NCBI GenBank assembly: GCA_905221605.1
Contig: CAJNDS010000738.1
Span: 1-64,000, forward strand
Direction of reading: 5' to 3'
Source of the DNA: Symbiodinium natans
Lineage: Eukaryota > Sar > Dinophyceae > Suessiales > Symbiodiniaceae
Length of the DNA: 64,000 nt
Each line of letters opens with the position of its first letter. Position 1 is the stretch's first letter. Both the position numbers and the translations under genes were made by a program. Under the pieces are notes generated by a model. The model was not told the origin of the DNA. It saw only the letters and a program-made list of their open reading frames with translations, and made no database searches. This document shows, one piece after another, positions 9,001-17,800 of the stretch.

Positions 9001-10958
9001 TCCGAGGAAAGCCGGATTTGGGCCTGGTGTACGGGCCGAAGCCTGCGCAGGGCGTGAAGGTCGAAATGACGGAGGGGACTCTAGAAGTCGCCACAGACGC
9101 GTCGTTTGCACCGCTGGGCGAAAAGTCACAAACCGGTGTGGTGTTAAAATGGGCCGGCGCTGTCATCGGCTGGGTTTCCTCAAAGCAGACGTTCGTCTGC
9201 CTGAGTTCGGCAGAAGCTGAGCTATATGCGGCCATGGAAGGTATGGTCATGACAGACAGTGTCAGTGACCTGGTACGCGAACTAGTAGGGCAGGTGGCGC
9301 CAGCTCTCTATTCGGACAACGTTGCATGCACTTGCTTGATCGCTCTCCCGGCGGGCTCATGGAGAACCCGTCATTTGAGACTTCGCGCGAGAAGATTGCA
9401 CGAGAGAATAGAGAATGAGGAGCTTCAATGTTTTCACCTACCAGGGGAGGTCATGACCGCGGACCTATTAACCAAGTCGCTTTCGTCTCAGAGGATGCAG
9501 AAGCTACTTGACTTGGCTGGAGTCGTCCAGTTGTCCCATGTCTTAAGATGCGCCGTGGTGGTGCTGAGCATCTCCAGAGCGCAAGCTCAGCCATCTGAAG
9601 ATGAAGAAGATGAAGCGTCATGGGTTCCACTTCTGCTAGTAATGGGGTTCACGGTCTTAATCGCAAGACTTTTGGAACTGTGTTTGCGATGGTGTTGGAG
9701 TCAAGGGGCAAGGAGACTTAGAGATCTTCAGGGGCCACCTGAGAACGGAGAACTAGTAGGGTCTGTTCTAGAACAAGTATCTTCGCAGGGAGCTGTAGAC
9801 GGGTCTGAGGTGACAGTAGTCGCTTTTGGGGATGACGTTGGACTGGTAGGGCCAGAGGATCAGGTCGAAGTTGTGGCTGCGGACTTGATCGCTAGGGCGC
9901 TAGAAGAAGAAGAACGAGCCTTGTTTCATAGGTGGTATGCTCTATATGTTGAGCCCTATGATCCCTACGACCCGTTGTTAGATGAGTCCCCATCCCGCAG
10001 AGCCTCTCTTGAAGACATTTGGTCGGAACCTCAAAGCCCAAATCCCGAACCTGAAATAGGACAGGGGTCTAGGACCGGGGGAGTAGAACTGTCTCAGGCG
10101 GCAGGGCCTAAAACTAAAGCTCCAGATCCTAAGTCAAGTACCCAAACTTCCTTTCAGGGGCACCATCCCTCGTTGAGTTCTGGGCTTTCGGAAGAGTCTC
10201 TGGTTTCGGGTGGGAGTCTTGAAGTAGACCCTAAGAGTAAGCCTCCTGCACCAAAACCGCCCCCGGATGGTTGGTTGGGAACCGTTGTAAAAAGGCCTCC
10301 GCCCGTGACATCGCAGTCTGTAGCTATCCCTATCCCTAAGCCGAAACTACCGCCTGAAGGTTGGTTGGGAACTGTTGCCCCAAAGCATCCAACCGCGAAG
10401 GCACAGTCTGTAGGTGTCCCAAAGTCTCCTCCTGTTAAGCAACCCCCACCAGCTCCGAAATTGAACCCGCAAGCTCATCAGGACATGATATTAATCGCGC
10501 AGACACAAGAATTGATTCAGTGGGAGCTTCGCCGAAATCTCGGCCATCAGCCCATTGAAGGGCTCAGAGATAACTTCCACTACATTCCCGAACTTGGTCT
10601 GCTGATAAGATGGCATCCGATGTGGCGCCAACAGTTCTTCGACCCAAGTCGGACAGCACTTCCGATATCACTAAGCAGGTTGGTTGGGGATCGTCGGTCT
10701 TTCTGTATCTTCAGGGATGGTACCAGTGGCATTCTTGATGACAACTTCAGGGTCACGCGCCAAGGGGCGAACGTCTCAACGATGCAATGGCAGGGGAGAA
10801 CTGAGTTCCTTGTAGCTCCTCCAACCCCTATAGCTCCTGTACCAAACCCTCCTCCAAGCAAATCGAAAGCCGCAGGTCCCAAACCAAAATCTAAGCCGAA
10901 ATCTCAACCGAAAGCCGAGCCGAAGCCGAAAACACCACCACGTCGCTTAACACAGTGA
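1..10958 (+). CDS. Copia-type Gag-Pol polyprotein with methyltransferase-like and oxygenase-like insertions
   Basis: Replication polyprotein of the copia element. The frame is open from base 3, so the TTG at 132 is not the start. Residues here are counted from 132. Order: RSLD-type low-complexity repeats (about 25-80); Gag-like helical region (about 545-770); CCCH finger (822-841, spacing C-x8-C-x5-C-x3-H); Cys/His knuckle-like stretch (852-869); protease-like FLDSGAT (1103), with a second LIDGGAT copy (1253); cytosine-methyltransferase-like region (VHLFSG 1456, GGPPCR 1507, FEHP 1578); integrase HHCC zinc motif (1746-1775) and D1788, D1941, E1977 (DD35E); 2OG-Fe(II) oxygenase-like HRD 2337-2339 with distal H2398 and R2407; reverse transcriptase with D2709 and YVDD 2813-2816; RNase H D2989, E3028, D3062. 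A hydrophobic segment lies near 3164-3190, then a Pro/Lys-rich tail with a WLGTV repeat. At over 3600 residues it is more than twice a usual copia polyprotein. There are no internal stops, so it was intact recently. Confidence 0.93.
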   Translation, partial: PSYDTSQQIQGGEALQLGRSEASTGQGPRGQGPSNSENAQHFSLNEAWEAAQQQEEISVNDARERNRTMRSLDQNDGDNMQIHRQRSLDRDNDETATSLRQTISGSPGPGSLDPDASRRGSLDPTSDPRGGQSSWNALEALRSSLRSVGLGTRSDEQNLAVAGRAQQGPEERMSPLPLAGACVGTGPLAVRETPQTQGALAAQDLAQVGSRGLGVRGVEGLLYRDPMSHSGQSRHSGSELAQLVEGMSQMQGLLQGVHARLQSLEEARSVGSGGSRNTYSLGRVDMEALRAHFGALEMDPSAPRNPPVAPGLDGRELATPEHPVEAYPIPLHDRTSQASSPIATRPVEQHFIGSPDSFGSQPHAPLTSTFQRPLMHLWEIDAGVGLRSRESASDGSLDLWGQSRGDKGIGKGNPEPRSPAPLQAPINSSLQGQVGPSIPPDPVPTVAQRTAPAQELTVWIGDVEYEVGFEGGRATVKGRVDRGLDFGCSRPAYRPPSPPPRPPQTTPPPSPPAHVPFVHQEMTASSSQQAFVPGASVPVLSMYPRPLMESMPDMRAHDDARAYAPDRSREIMLPTLEITPEEGPLAVGDWLTLIAPLISDLAPAASTWWGLVAAEADRRYKVWLQSPPLERAALKGALPENLQEPRYMRLEQRTVSMLIKALPKDLSEELISQGDLTTVGVLFRVLIKGQPGGAKERQLILSYLHNPGVASSPSDANLKLRRWSRWASRGRQLGISMPDPSLLLKGIDSLMAGVLKSYTQASFRLSFVRVQSSLDHAPTLESVLSYLKHVQAEAELLEYGLESDPKKPRVAKATETDDVASPNAPNNPRKGSPKGKPKGKPKGKDQGGSGGSGGTREGQENKPTCKGYLTPRGCAFGDNCRNLHDFAEAARQQVCYACGATDPATNHRRPECPTLQGPQFKKGDKGGKGGKGNKGNKGGPPKGGKPNIAAATVETPGPVIAEVATNASTHSGNTSAAAGTSAEQEAGRVLKGIRLACLQGPGVASLQDGGSPVSFGPVSCGASTSDLKVSCGPGGIGEVASNLQESPRSSEGGVPKWTRSRADVRLEPQGTVHPDWLEPEGANRLSWLEPDGASESRDRLEPDGADMGDFRELKLPGFEKDVPRFCTFGVEVVVGEDERISVAEAFLDSGATHVYRYAQVREYQSAVACDIMLPVGLSVGRMSSKGSLLSMDTKPAVIPLGKVVEVLGCEVRWDFQGPLVKHPLRGLLGVRTVHGRMVLGVADARALVDELETAWELGVTREDPSPSLRVVESAGSQGQPCVSVRFLKAEENTLGLIDGGATNALRQGSAKELQQASVVKVELAAGQTELRMNEQGTLLTAHRVTPILHLGPAIECLGMVLEWSTEGIRLTHPTRGELPVTLVKGCPMIAQELLMDLILELEDKIRVRELRVKAMQLSESPDFEIQGSLKEALNACRGDAKKESVVLAAYAKKIFPEVPHDILQQVAPLQVNPETNDAQTTGLNRRARRRLKKAQRVLVHLFSGQQSWKAKHDEAFLEVELNRGRDLFNESLYSYVLQEILSGKVKGILGGPPCRTMSRSRARSPGPRVLRARHGIERFGLEGLTGKERTLAIRDTVLILRMLFLMHVTQEVQEGNAYLGFEHPRDPAELDPSPEAQALPSLWEWPEIKGLGLYKVRFDQGALGHDHVKPSVFATSSWMVAEELSDKVVPPTARWISTSSDTESLRERMERTSKASKWAPGLVSILQRGWELWSSSREENVNAVRDRIRLLSGLMIDEGMDPEVVHRICSELNPPFPRVSRLKPKEQSFKEHCQRGHAPWRGDCRACLESAAFHHPCRRRKHAHMFSLCVDLTGPYTKGSDQEGIARYAVVGVYTFPRFWKNGEPVEDDGRGVGVISENEGDKEDMGKAGEQDEPIPNPDEWAEIEGEEEPAADPLPADVDEVKKEERRWKAICEASLDPLPAIRIPFLIPVYKKSPKQVTEAVARIFIRLKTLGLPLHRVHSDRGAEFVNKTFLSWCRARDLHVTTTAADLPQSNGLAERFIGLIKRQARSLLHSVGARSSDWPHAMRYSVETMYDEAMRGLGVIPKRQQLPFGANIYVRERTWRWASWTARAVQATVLAPSEHVSKGWVVRVTRPDGTPVLLITTLAYQKVREPEPLNAPPEAAEQPSEAFPVDSPAAGSRPKAPRPLGGFITGRESRVPSEAEPPLPPPADAPSVPRRRIRAKGGLRRLVPQGGGPEMLGMLQKLKSLGVSWVDEDENHSGSGESEDEESGHTILFALPVEESSFKVCHVEAVDGVEQEAKLLREQGAMSRRAVCDLVLRSKWPSCRNHRRADKTTHEKGRLAVLGAFAHGGIYGVTQVTHQKPEMVKTLNVYLRQEVPDATYTAILVSQRGPSEWHRDVNNAEGSINWVVPLGDFQGGEIRVLPEGLRTDEADVDEHMGILYPPANHPVSFNPKRRHKVLPHTGNRLVLVAYTPRGWTRLPESTIKELRELGFPVPPLPKGSEPVVRAVSVAYVGDDSSEGDGGLGCTIVDDQQYAMDEKLVEMLQADLYFLSRVFSWECQLASETLREAGPSNCPSMCYINMLDSQIQELQEELLWIDSGTKLDGTVSGHDDERLAKAMIRTLAVKESEKGPQEESEPEVFLQARTIDPQQAAGELEKWVPPLLDEYTGLRFQYEAIYPIDVNQLCEEDVQSGAIEILPAKVVFTRKPPVGKRRARIVACGNFQQKTWSDQVAVARREVYASGLDTIALRIQLRQASLCGWTAAILDIRKAFLYAPLHERKGKGKRIILMPPKILVKAKIIPPSERWVIQRALYGLDLSPAAWSRHRDKCLSQLKWAFEGLEYRLTQSDSEPSLWKIQDSSNALKGLIGVYVDDMLLSACRGLLESVAGAIQTLWETSDIKFAEDGLHFLGVDIRLHNGRYYLTQVSYVTELLNRHPEIEGTASTPYPAEKDQETQEENIQMESVRLVQGLIGELTWLATKTRLDIAWAVNRASQLSSKRPSRAIAVCQNIVRYLRGKPDLGLVYGPKPAQGVKVEMTEGTLEVATDASFAPLGEKSQTGVVLKWAGAVIGWVSSKQTFVCLSSAEAELYAAMEGMVMTDSVSDLVRELVGQVAPALYSDNVACTCLIALPAGSWRTRHLRLRARRLHERIENEELQCFHLPGEVMTADLLTKSLSSQRMQKLLDLAGVVQLSHVLRCAVVVLSISRAQAQPSEDEEDEASWVPLLLVMGFTVLIARLLELCLRWCWSQGARRLRDLQGPPENGELVGSVLEQVSSQGAVDGSEVTVVAFGDDVGLVGPEDQVEVVAADLIARALEEEERALFHRWYALYVEPYDPYDPLLDESPSRRASLEDIWSEPQSPNPEPEIGQGSRTGGVELSQAAGPKTKAPDPKSSTQTSFQGHHPSLSSGLSEESLVSGGSLEVDPKSKPPAPKPPPDGWLGTVVKRPPPVTSQSVAIPIPKPKLPPEGWLGTVAPKHPTAKAQSVGVPKSPPVKQPPPAPKLNPQAHQDMILIAQTQELIQWELRRNLGHQPIEGLRDNFHYIPELGLLIRWHPMWRQQFFDPSRTALPISLSRLVGDRRSFCIFRDGTSGILDDNFRVTRQGANVSTMQWQGRTEFLVAPPTPIAPVPNPPPSKSKAAGPKPKSKPKSQPKAEPKPKTPPRRLTQ

Positions 10959-11450
10959 AGCGGAAACTGTAGACCTCAAACAAGGCGTACTCCTAGAAGT
11001 CCTGATTCCTAGTCTTAAGTGATGTAGGTTTTGGGTGTTTAGATAGGGTTGACGGGGTAAGTTCTCCTTCCTTTGGGGCCAGTAGCGTCTTAAAGGGTTT
11101 TCTAGGTCCTATGCTTGGTACAGATAAGTATGTGGACACCGTCTTGCGTAAGCTGGTTTTCCGTAGTCTTGAGCGTCGCAGAGTGTTTGAAACCGCAGTA
11201 TCGTTTAGAGCATCTTGATCGTAGGCAGCCGGTAAGTGCTGCTATTGTTTCCGAGAAGGGGAGCTCGCTGGACCTTTGGGATTCCTGTCCTGTCCTTAGG
11301 CGTCCCCCCGTAGATCTCCTTTAGATCTCCGTTGTTGGTGTTGTTACGCAGAAAAGGCCTTGAGCTTTGAGCACTCACTCCACGGCCTAACAACTACCTG
11401 GCCAAGTGTTTGAAAGAGTGGTGTGCCTTAGATATGAGTTTGCATGCTGC
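10959..11450 (+). other. Untranslated 3' part of the copia element
   Basis: About 490 bp between the polyprotein stop codon (TGA 10956-10958) and the polypurine tract. I see no ORF of note, no tandem repeat and no telomere-like repeat here, which contrasts with everything to its right. Confidence 0.5.
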
Positions 11451-11460
11451 AAAGGGGGAG
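11451..11460 (+). promoter_or_regulatory. Polypurine tract of the copia element
   Basis: AAAGGGGGAG, an all-purine decamer immediately left of the LTR-like end. The second LTR element has GACAGGGGGAG in the same relation to its 3' LTR, so the two elements share the core GGGGGAG. In LTR elements such tracts prime plus-strand DNA synthesis. Confidence 0.6.
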
Positions 11461-11570
11461 TCTTGATGATGAAGCATCATATCCCTTCTGCAGGCCTTTT
11501 AGCTATGATCAAGTGCAGTATCTGAAAAGGGCGATTTGACTTGTGCGAGTTCACAGGTGTCTTGGCAGCA
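11461..11570 (+). repeat. Putative 3' LTR of the copia element
   Basis: About 110 bp from the polypurine tract to GCAGCA, after which CCCTAAA repeat begins abruptly. A short palindrome, ATGATG-AAG-CATCAT, lies at its start (11465-11479). A TG at 11464 and CA at 11569-11570 would give TG...CA ends. A start at 11461, directly after the tract, is equally possible. The 5' LTR is outside the window, so identity of the two copies cannot be tested. Confidence 0.45.
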
Positions 11571-11835
11571 TTAACCCTAAACCCTAACCTCTAATCTAAG
11601 GGTTGGTTTCCTTACCCTCAACCCCTTAGATCCTAACTTTTAGGGGTTTTAGGGGACCATGAGGGCCCACAGAACTCCCCTAACCCCAAACCCTAAACCC
11701 TAAACCCTGAACCCCTTAGACCCTAACTTTTAGGGGTTTAGGGGACCATATCGAGGGCCCACAGAACTCCCCTAACCCTAAACCCTAAACCCTAAACCCT
11801 AAACCCTAAACCCTGAACCCCTTAAGACGGGTCGC
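11571..11835. repeat. CCCTAAA-type repeat with a duplicated 90-bp unit
   Basis: Degenerate CCCTAAA repeat. A unit that begins ACCCCTTAGA and contains AGGGCCCACAGAACTCCCC occurs twice, at about 11621-11700 and 11711-11790 (period about 90). If the RlmN gene continues leftwards this is the start of its next intron: the GC donor of exon 19 is at 11835-11834 on the minus strand. Confidence 0.7.
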
Positions 11836-14800
11836 GTTCTCCCCCGCAATGAGCGTCCACTCGAAGCTCACCCGCCTTCCCGTGGCCTTGCTGGGAGCAG
11901 GGCTTAGGGTTTAGGGCTTAGGGTTTAGGGTTTAGGGTTTAGGGTTCAGGGTGTAGGGTTTGGGGTTGAGGGTTTAAGGTTTAGGGTTTAGGTTTTCAGG
12001 GTTGTAGGGTTTACCTGGAAAGGGTTTTGAAGTACGGGCCCTTGGGTTCCAAGAGTTTCTAAGGGTTGTGCAACCCTAAACCCTAAATCCTAAATCCCAA
12101 ACCCTAAACCCGAAACCCTAAACCCCTAATAGTTTAGGGCCAACTGCTCCACGGAGCGGAGCAGCGCCGTGCTTGAGGGCTTCAGGGTGTTGGGTTTTCG
12201 GGCGTTTACGGTTTAGGGTTTAGGGGGTTTAGCGCGTTTAGCGGGTTTAGCGGGTTCAGCGGGTTTTGCGGGCTTTGCGGGTTTAGAGGGTTTCGGGTTT
12301 TGGTGTTTCGGGCGCTGGGGTTCGGGGTATAGGGGGTAGGTTTTAGGTTCTTCTGGGTTTAAACGAAGCTTTAGGGTTCATAGGAACAGGCTAACTGGGA
12401 AGGACCCCCTGTTTGTATAGGGTTGCCTCAAACATGACCTCGAGACTTCAAAAGCAGCCTGCACCCAAAACCCTAAACCCTCCTCATCCGCCCCCTGTTG
12501 GCCGTGCGGCGTCGTAGTACTCGCCCGCTGCCTGCATCACCTCCCAGTAGTGTACAGCTTAGGCGTGTAGGGCGTAGGGTGATCAGGCAAAATCCTCAAC
12601 CCTCAAGCCTAAACCCTAAACCCCAAACCCTCATTGGGGATCCTCATTTAGTTAGCAGTACTACCATGTCCATTTTCTAACCATGCCCACCCCCCTTGGC
12701 CACCCGTGGAGCCAAGACGCCATAGGAAGACCCATACCAAGACCCACTTGAAGAACACTTAGGGTTTAGGGTTTAGGGTTTAGGTTTTAGGGTTTAGGGT
12801 TTAGGGTTTAGGGTTTAGGGTTCAGGGTGTGAAGAACACCATGCTCTGGAACCATGCGCACCCCATAGAAAATAGCATACTCAACCCCATAGTATGACCC
12901 ACCGCATAGGACACCCAACCCGAAACCCTTAACCCCAGAAAAGGGAAATGGTCTTGTCTAATAAAGTATCTATAAACGGAAAAGGTTTAGGTATGCGGCA
13001 AAACCATACTTAGTGTAGTTATGATCTACAACAACTTAAGGATTACAGATACATTATGCTTATCTGTATCGTGAAGCATATTAAGCCTTTTTGGCGTCTG
13101 CTGTCGTTGCCTGCGGTTCGGCAACATCAACAGGAATCTCAATGATCAGTCTGTCCTTATGTTTACCAAGAAGGCATAAGTAATCTTCTACAAGCTCATC
13201 ATTCATTAGTAACTGATGGTGATTGAAAACTTGTGGGTTGATTTTGGGTCTTCCGGTGGCCTAGGGGGGGCGGCGCATGGTCAGAAACTGGAAATGGTAT
13301 CTGCTAATTCACTCTGGGGCTTTAACTTCTGAGACGACAGGCTAAGGGCTCGCGTTTTGGGTGTCTGAGCTTAACTCAGGATCTGAAAAAGCCCTGCAAC
13401 CCCAAACCCTAAAATTCCCTAAAACCAAAACCCTAAGTCTTAAAGCCTAAAGTCTCAGGCTTTACCTACATCCTAGGGTTTGGGAGGATTCAGGGGTTAG
13501 GGTTTAAGGCCACCTTTTTCTACACCCCCTAAAAATATCGATTGGAGAGGCCCTCATTCACCCGCAAAACGGAAACATGCAGGCCATCACGCAGGCCCAC
13601 CCAGCTAAGCAACTTACTGAGGGGTGACCCCTAAAAACCGAAATCATAAGGCAACCCTCAACCCTAAACCCGAACCCTAAAAGGGCTTCGGGGTTTCAGG
13701 GGTTCAGGGGCCCCCCCCGAACCCTTTGTGTCACCTCGTCGATCGGGTAGCGCTTGTTCACGGGAAGCAGTTTTGACCTCTCCTTGGGCAAATTGAGCTG
13801 GAAGGTCTAGGGCTCCGCCGTTCGGGTTAAGGGTTTAGGGTTTCTGGTTTGGGGCTGGTGGTTTGGGGTTTGATGTCGGGTTTCCTTTTTGGGGAGAGCT
13901 TGGTACCAGGGATGCTACCATCAAAGGTACACCAAAGCTGACCCCAGTTCGGCTTCCTGATTCCCCAACTCTACCCTAGTAAGAACCAGAACATCTGGCA
14001 CAGGACTTGCTCGCCGCCGAAGGTTTTTTCGGTTGGCTTTGACGCTTTAGGAGTTAGGGTTGAGGGTTTAGGGTTGAGGGTTTAGGGTTTAGGGTTTAGG
14101 GTTTAGGGTTTAGGGGCTTCGGGGCTTCGGGGCTTCGGGGCTTCGGGGTTTAGGGGTTCAGCCCTCTTACTCAGCCCAACCCTAAACCCTAAACCCTAAA
14201 CCCCAAACCCCAAACCCTAAACCCTAAACCCCCTTGGGGGTCCTCGTCGTTGGCTGCGTGGAGGGAGATGGCAAGGGTGACTTGAAGCCTCTCCTCCCCA
14301 GGCTGCGCCGGTCATTCTAAGCTTTGGGGTTCAGGCTTCGGGGAACCCTTTTGCAGTTTCGGGCTTGCTTCCAAAAAACCCTAAACCCTAAACCCTAAAC
14401 CCTAAACCCTAAACCCTAAACCCTAAACCCTAAACCCTAAACCCTAAACCCTAAACCCTAAACCCTGGAAAAAGCCGCGCATGAAGGGCTTTCTTAAGGT
14501 GCCTTGTGCGAAGCGGCCTGGGCCTTGGAAAGAACCAGGTTGCAGAGGCAAATTAGGGTTTAGAGTTTAGGGTTCAGGGTTTAGGGTTTAGGGTTTAGAG
14601 TTTAGGGTTGCCCAGTACGAGAAAGAAGCCTGTCTCGCGCGAAAGATTGTAATCGGGGGAGGGAGGATAGGAGGACAGTGGCTGGGTCGTAAACTGAACC
14701 CTGAACCCTAAGCCCTACGCCCAAAAACCCACGCACGACGGTCCTCAGCAAGACGGCGGATCTCAGGGACGAGGCCCACCGTACCTGGGGTTCAGGGTTT

Positions 14801-17800
14801 CAGGTTTTGAGATGTTTTGAGTTCAGGGTCGACCACCCAAATCCTAAGCCCTAAACCCTAAGCCCGAAGCCCTAAGGCCTAAAACCGTAAACCCGAACCC
14901 TAAGCCCTCAAACCTTAAACCCAAAACTCTAAATCCCAAACCCTAAACCCTAAACCCTAAACCCTAAACCCCAAGCCCCAGCATGCCCTCCCATCGCTCC
15001 AAACAGCCGAAGGCAAGGGGCTGATGGTGATGTGCCGCATGCCGATGCCTCAGCTTCGGGCGTTGAGGGTTTAGCGTTTAGGGTTTAGGGTTTAGGGTTT
15101 AGGGTTTAGGGTTTAGGGTTTAGGGTTTAGGGTTTAGGGTTTAGGGTTTAGGGTTTAGGGTTTAGGGTTTAGGGTTTAGGGTTGTGGGTTCAGGGTTTAG
15201 GGTTCAGGGCACACCGGTAAAAAAAAACACAAAAGCCTTAGGGCTTCGGGAGCCGTAACCCCTAAACCTCAAAACCCGTAACGGCCAAACCTGTAAAATC
15301 TTCCTAAACCCTAAACCCTAAACCCTAAACCCTAAACCCTAAACCCTAAACCCTGAACACGAAATCCTAAACCCTGAATCCTTAACCCTGAAGCCTAAAC
15401 CCTGAACCCTAAACCTCTACATCTTCCTCAACCCTAAACCCTGAACCCTAAGCCCCAAACCCTAAACCCTGAACCCTAAACCCTAACCCTACAAAACCCA
15501 AAGGCCCGTACTTCAGAACCTTTTGAAGGTGGCAAGAAACCCTAAACCCTAAGCCCTAAGCCCTAAGCCCTAAACCCTAAACCCTAAACCCTAAACCCTA
15601 AACCCTAAACCCTAAACCCTAAACCCTAAGCGTCTTCTGAGTAGCCAAGGTGTTCGTGGATGCGGCGAACGGCCTGCCCCACTGGGGACTCGGAGGTTCA
15701 TCGGTAGCCAGAACTTGGTTTAGGGTTTAGGGTTTAGGGTTTAGGGTTTAGGGTTCAGGGTTCAGGGTTTAGGGTTTAGGGTTTAGGGTTTAGGGTTTAG
15801 GGTTTAGGGTTTAGGGTTTAGGGTTTAGGTTTTTAGGGTTTAGGGTTTCGGGGTTTAGGGGTTTAGGGGTTTAGGGGTTTAGGGGTTTAGGGGTTTAGGG
15901 GTTTAGGGGTTTAGGGGTTTAGGGCTTGGGGTTTAGGGTTTAGGGTTTCGGGTTTCGGGTTTCGGCTTTAGGGTTTAGGGTTGAGGTGCCCCTAGGAATT
16001 TGGGGGTGAGGGTTCAGGGTTTAGGGGTTTCGGGGTGTAAGGGTTTCGGGCTGAGAGGTTTAGGTGCTGAGGGTTGAGGGCTTAGGGGTGGTTCCATAGG
16101 AGTTTCCTTACGACCACGTGCCCTGCTGCATGAAATGGCATGTTCCGCAAGCGGCTTCAGGTTCAGCTTCAGGCTTCAGGCTTCAGGCTTTAGGCTTTAG
16201 GCTTTAGGCTTTAGGCTTTAGGTTTTAGGCTTTAGGCTGTAGGGCTGTAGGGCTCTAGGGCTTCAGGCTTTAGGCTTTAGGTTTTAGGCTTTAGGCTTTA
16301 GGCTTTGGGCTTTAGGCTTTAGGCTTTAGGCTTTAGGCTGTAGGCTTTAGGCTTTAGGCTTTAGGGTTTAGGGTTTAGGGTTTAGGGTTTAGGGTTTAGG
16401 GTTTAGGGTTTAGGGTTTAGGGTTTAGGGTTTAGGGTTTAGGGTTTAGGGTTTAGGGTTTAGGGTTTAGGGTTTAGGGTTTAGGGTGAGTTCGTTTTCGG
16501 GTTTAGGGTTTAGGGTTTAGGGTGAGTTCAGGGCTTCGGTTTTGGGATTCTATATAAGGTCCTTCAGGGAAGGGGTTCAAGGCGGCATAACCCAAGGCTT
16601 TCGAACACTCCCCACTGTTCCTTAAGCCCCCATGCACCGCCTCTGTTAAGAACACTATAATAACTTACGGCTTAGGGTTCAAGCTTTTGGGGCTTTAGGC
16701 TGTCGGGGCTTTAGGGCTCAAGGAGTTAGCAAGATACACAGCTCCCAAAACCTCAGTTTAGGCCTTCCCTCACCCTGACAGGAAAAACGCTGGAGCCCCT
16801 CGCAACACCCGAGCCCCTCAACCTCGCCTTCACGGTGTTGTTGAAGTTGGCCAGGGGCTCCCCTTGATTCAGGGTTTGAAGCTCCAGGTTGAAAAGGCTT
16901 AAACCGAAAAGGCTTAAACCGAAAAGGCCCAAAACCCTAAGGGCATAATGCAGTTGTAGGTCTGATGGCTAAGGGGTGGGGATTCAGATCCCAAAATACC
17001 CTTTTGCGTTTCTACAGGGGAGCCCTTAAAAAATGGAACAAGGGCCCTCTGGGTCCTAGGTTTGGAGGGCTGCAGGGCGAAGGGTTGAGGGTTGAGGGTG
17101 AACCCTTGCTCGAGGGATGCCCCTTCTCAGGAAGCCCCTGAAGACCCCGTCCCTGAAAAGTTGAGGGGCGGAAGGTTGAGGGTGCCGAACCTGGCCCCTA
17201 CAAAGAACGCGACGGCTTGGGGCTTTAGAGTCCTGTGCTTAGGGCTTTGGCTGTGCTTCTGTTCTGCAAACTGCAAGTGGGACTTGGGGACGCAGCGCTA
17301 AACTCTTACATGGTCGCCTGTGATGTCTTCACAGCAGGTGGGCGACAGAGCACTCCCAGCTTCCATGAACTCTTTCGTAACATCGAGCAGGAGCGCTAGG
17401 CGAGGGATGCACCACCACCCACAGCCCGCGCTGAGTGAAGTGACACTTGCACAAAAAGCCATCCGAAACCCTGAGCCCTAAATCCTGAAGCCGAAACCCT
17501 GTACCTTGGACCCTAAACTGAAGCGAGCTGTGGGCGCTGCGATGAGCAGCAGCGAGCGTGCTGGTTGCGACAGCCCATGAGATGGCGCGCCAGTCGCAAC
17601 GAAGGAGCTCCGCTGGCTGCAGAGGCGTGCTGGAGCATAAGAGAAATATGTGACCCAAGGCCTTGGGGTCGGAACACGACCGTTCTGGGGTTTAAGATTC
17701 AGGACAGGATTTAGCGTTTGGGATCGGGTTTAGGTTTCCGGAATTTTGGGACTACGCTTCTAAGGGTTTTTGGGGCATCCTGGGGCGAGTTTTCATGCAA

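Larger units (their letters stand above)
1..11570 (+). mobile_element. Ty1/copia-class LTR retrotransposon, 5' part outside the window
   Basis: A single sense-strand polyprotein in the copia order (Gag, protease, integrase, reverse transcriptase, RNase H) is followed by about 500 bp of non-coding sequence, a polypurine tract and a short LTR-like end that abuts CCCTAAA repeat. The 5' LTR, primer site and start codon lie left of the window, so the target duplication and LTR identity cannot be checked. It is on the opposite strand to the RlmN gene at 11836-34395 and ends 265 bp from that gene's last visible exon, so it probably sits in the gene's next intron. Class assignment is firm. The exact right boundary is an inference from the polypurine tract and TG...CA-like ends. 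Confidence 0.85.

Noticed and set aside
14470-14560. Minus-strand island reading PGRFAQGTLRKPFMRGFFQ
   Set aside because: Protein-like, but it does not match RlmN between TVGLVPEIRRLAED and LAISLHAANDE, and exons 15 and 16 join without it. Possibly a cassette exon, unproven.
14610-14700. Additional RlmN exon between exons 15 and 16
   Set aside because: Open on both strands, but exons 15 and 16 join in frame without it, and flanks are in the polarity of intron interior (G-rich left, C-rich right).
16949-16992. tRNA-like T-arm (GGGGATTCAGATCCC)
   Set aside because: No acceptor or anticodon stems can be formed around it.
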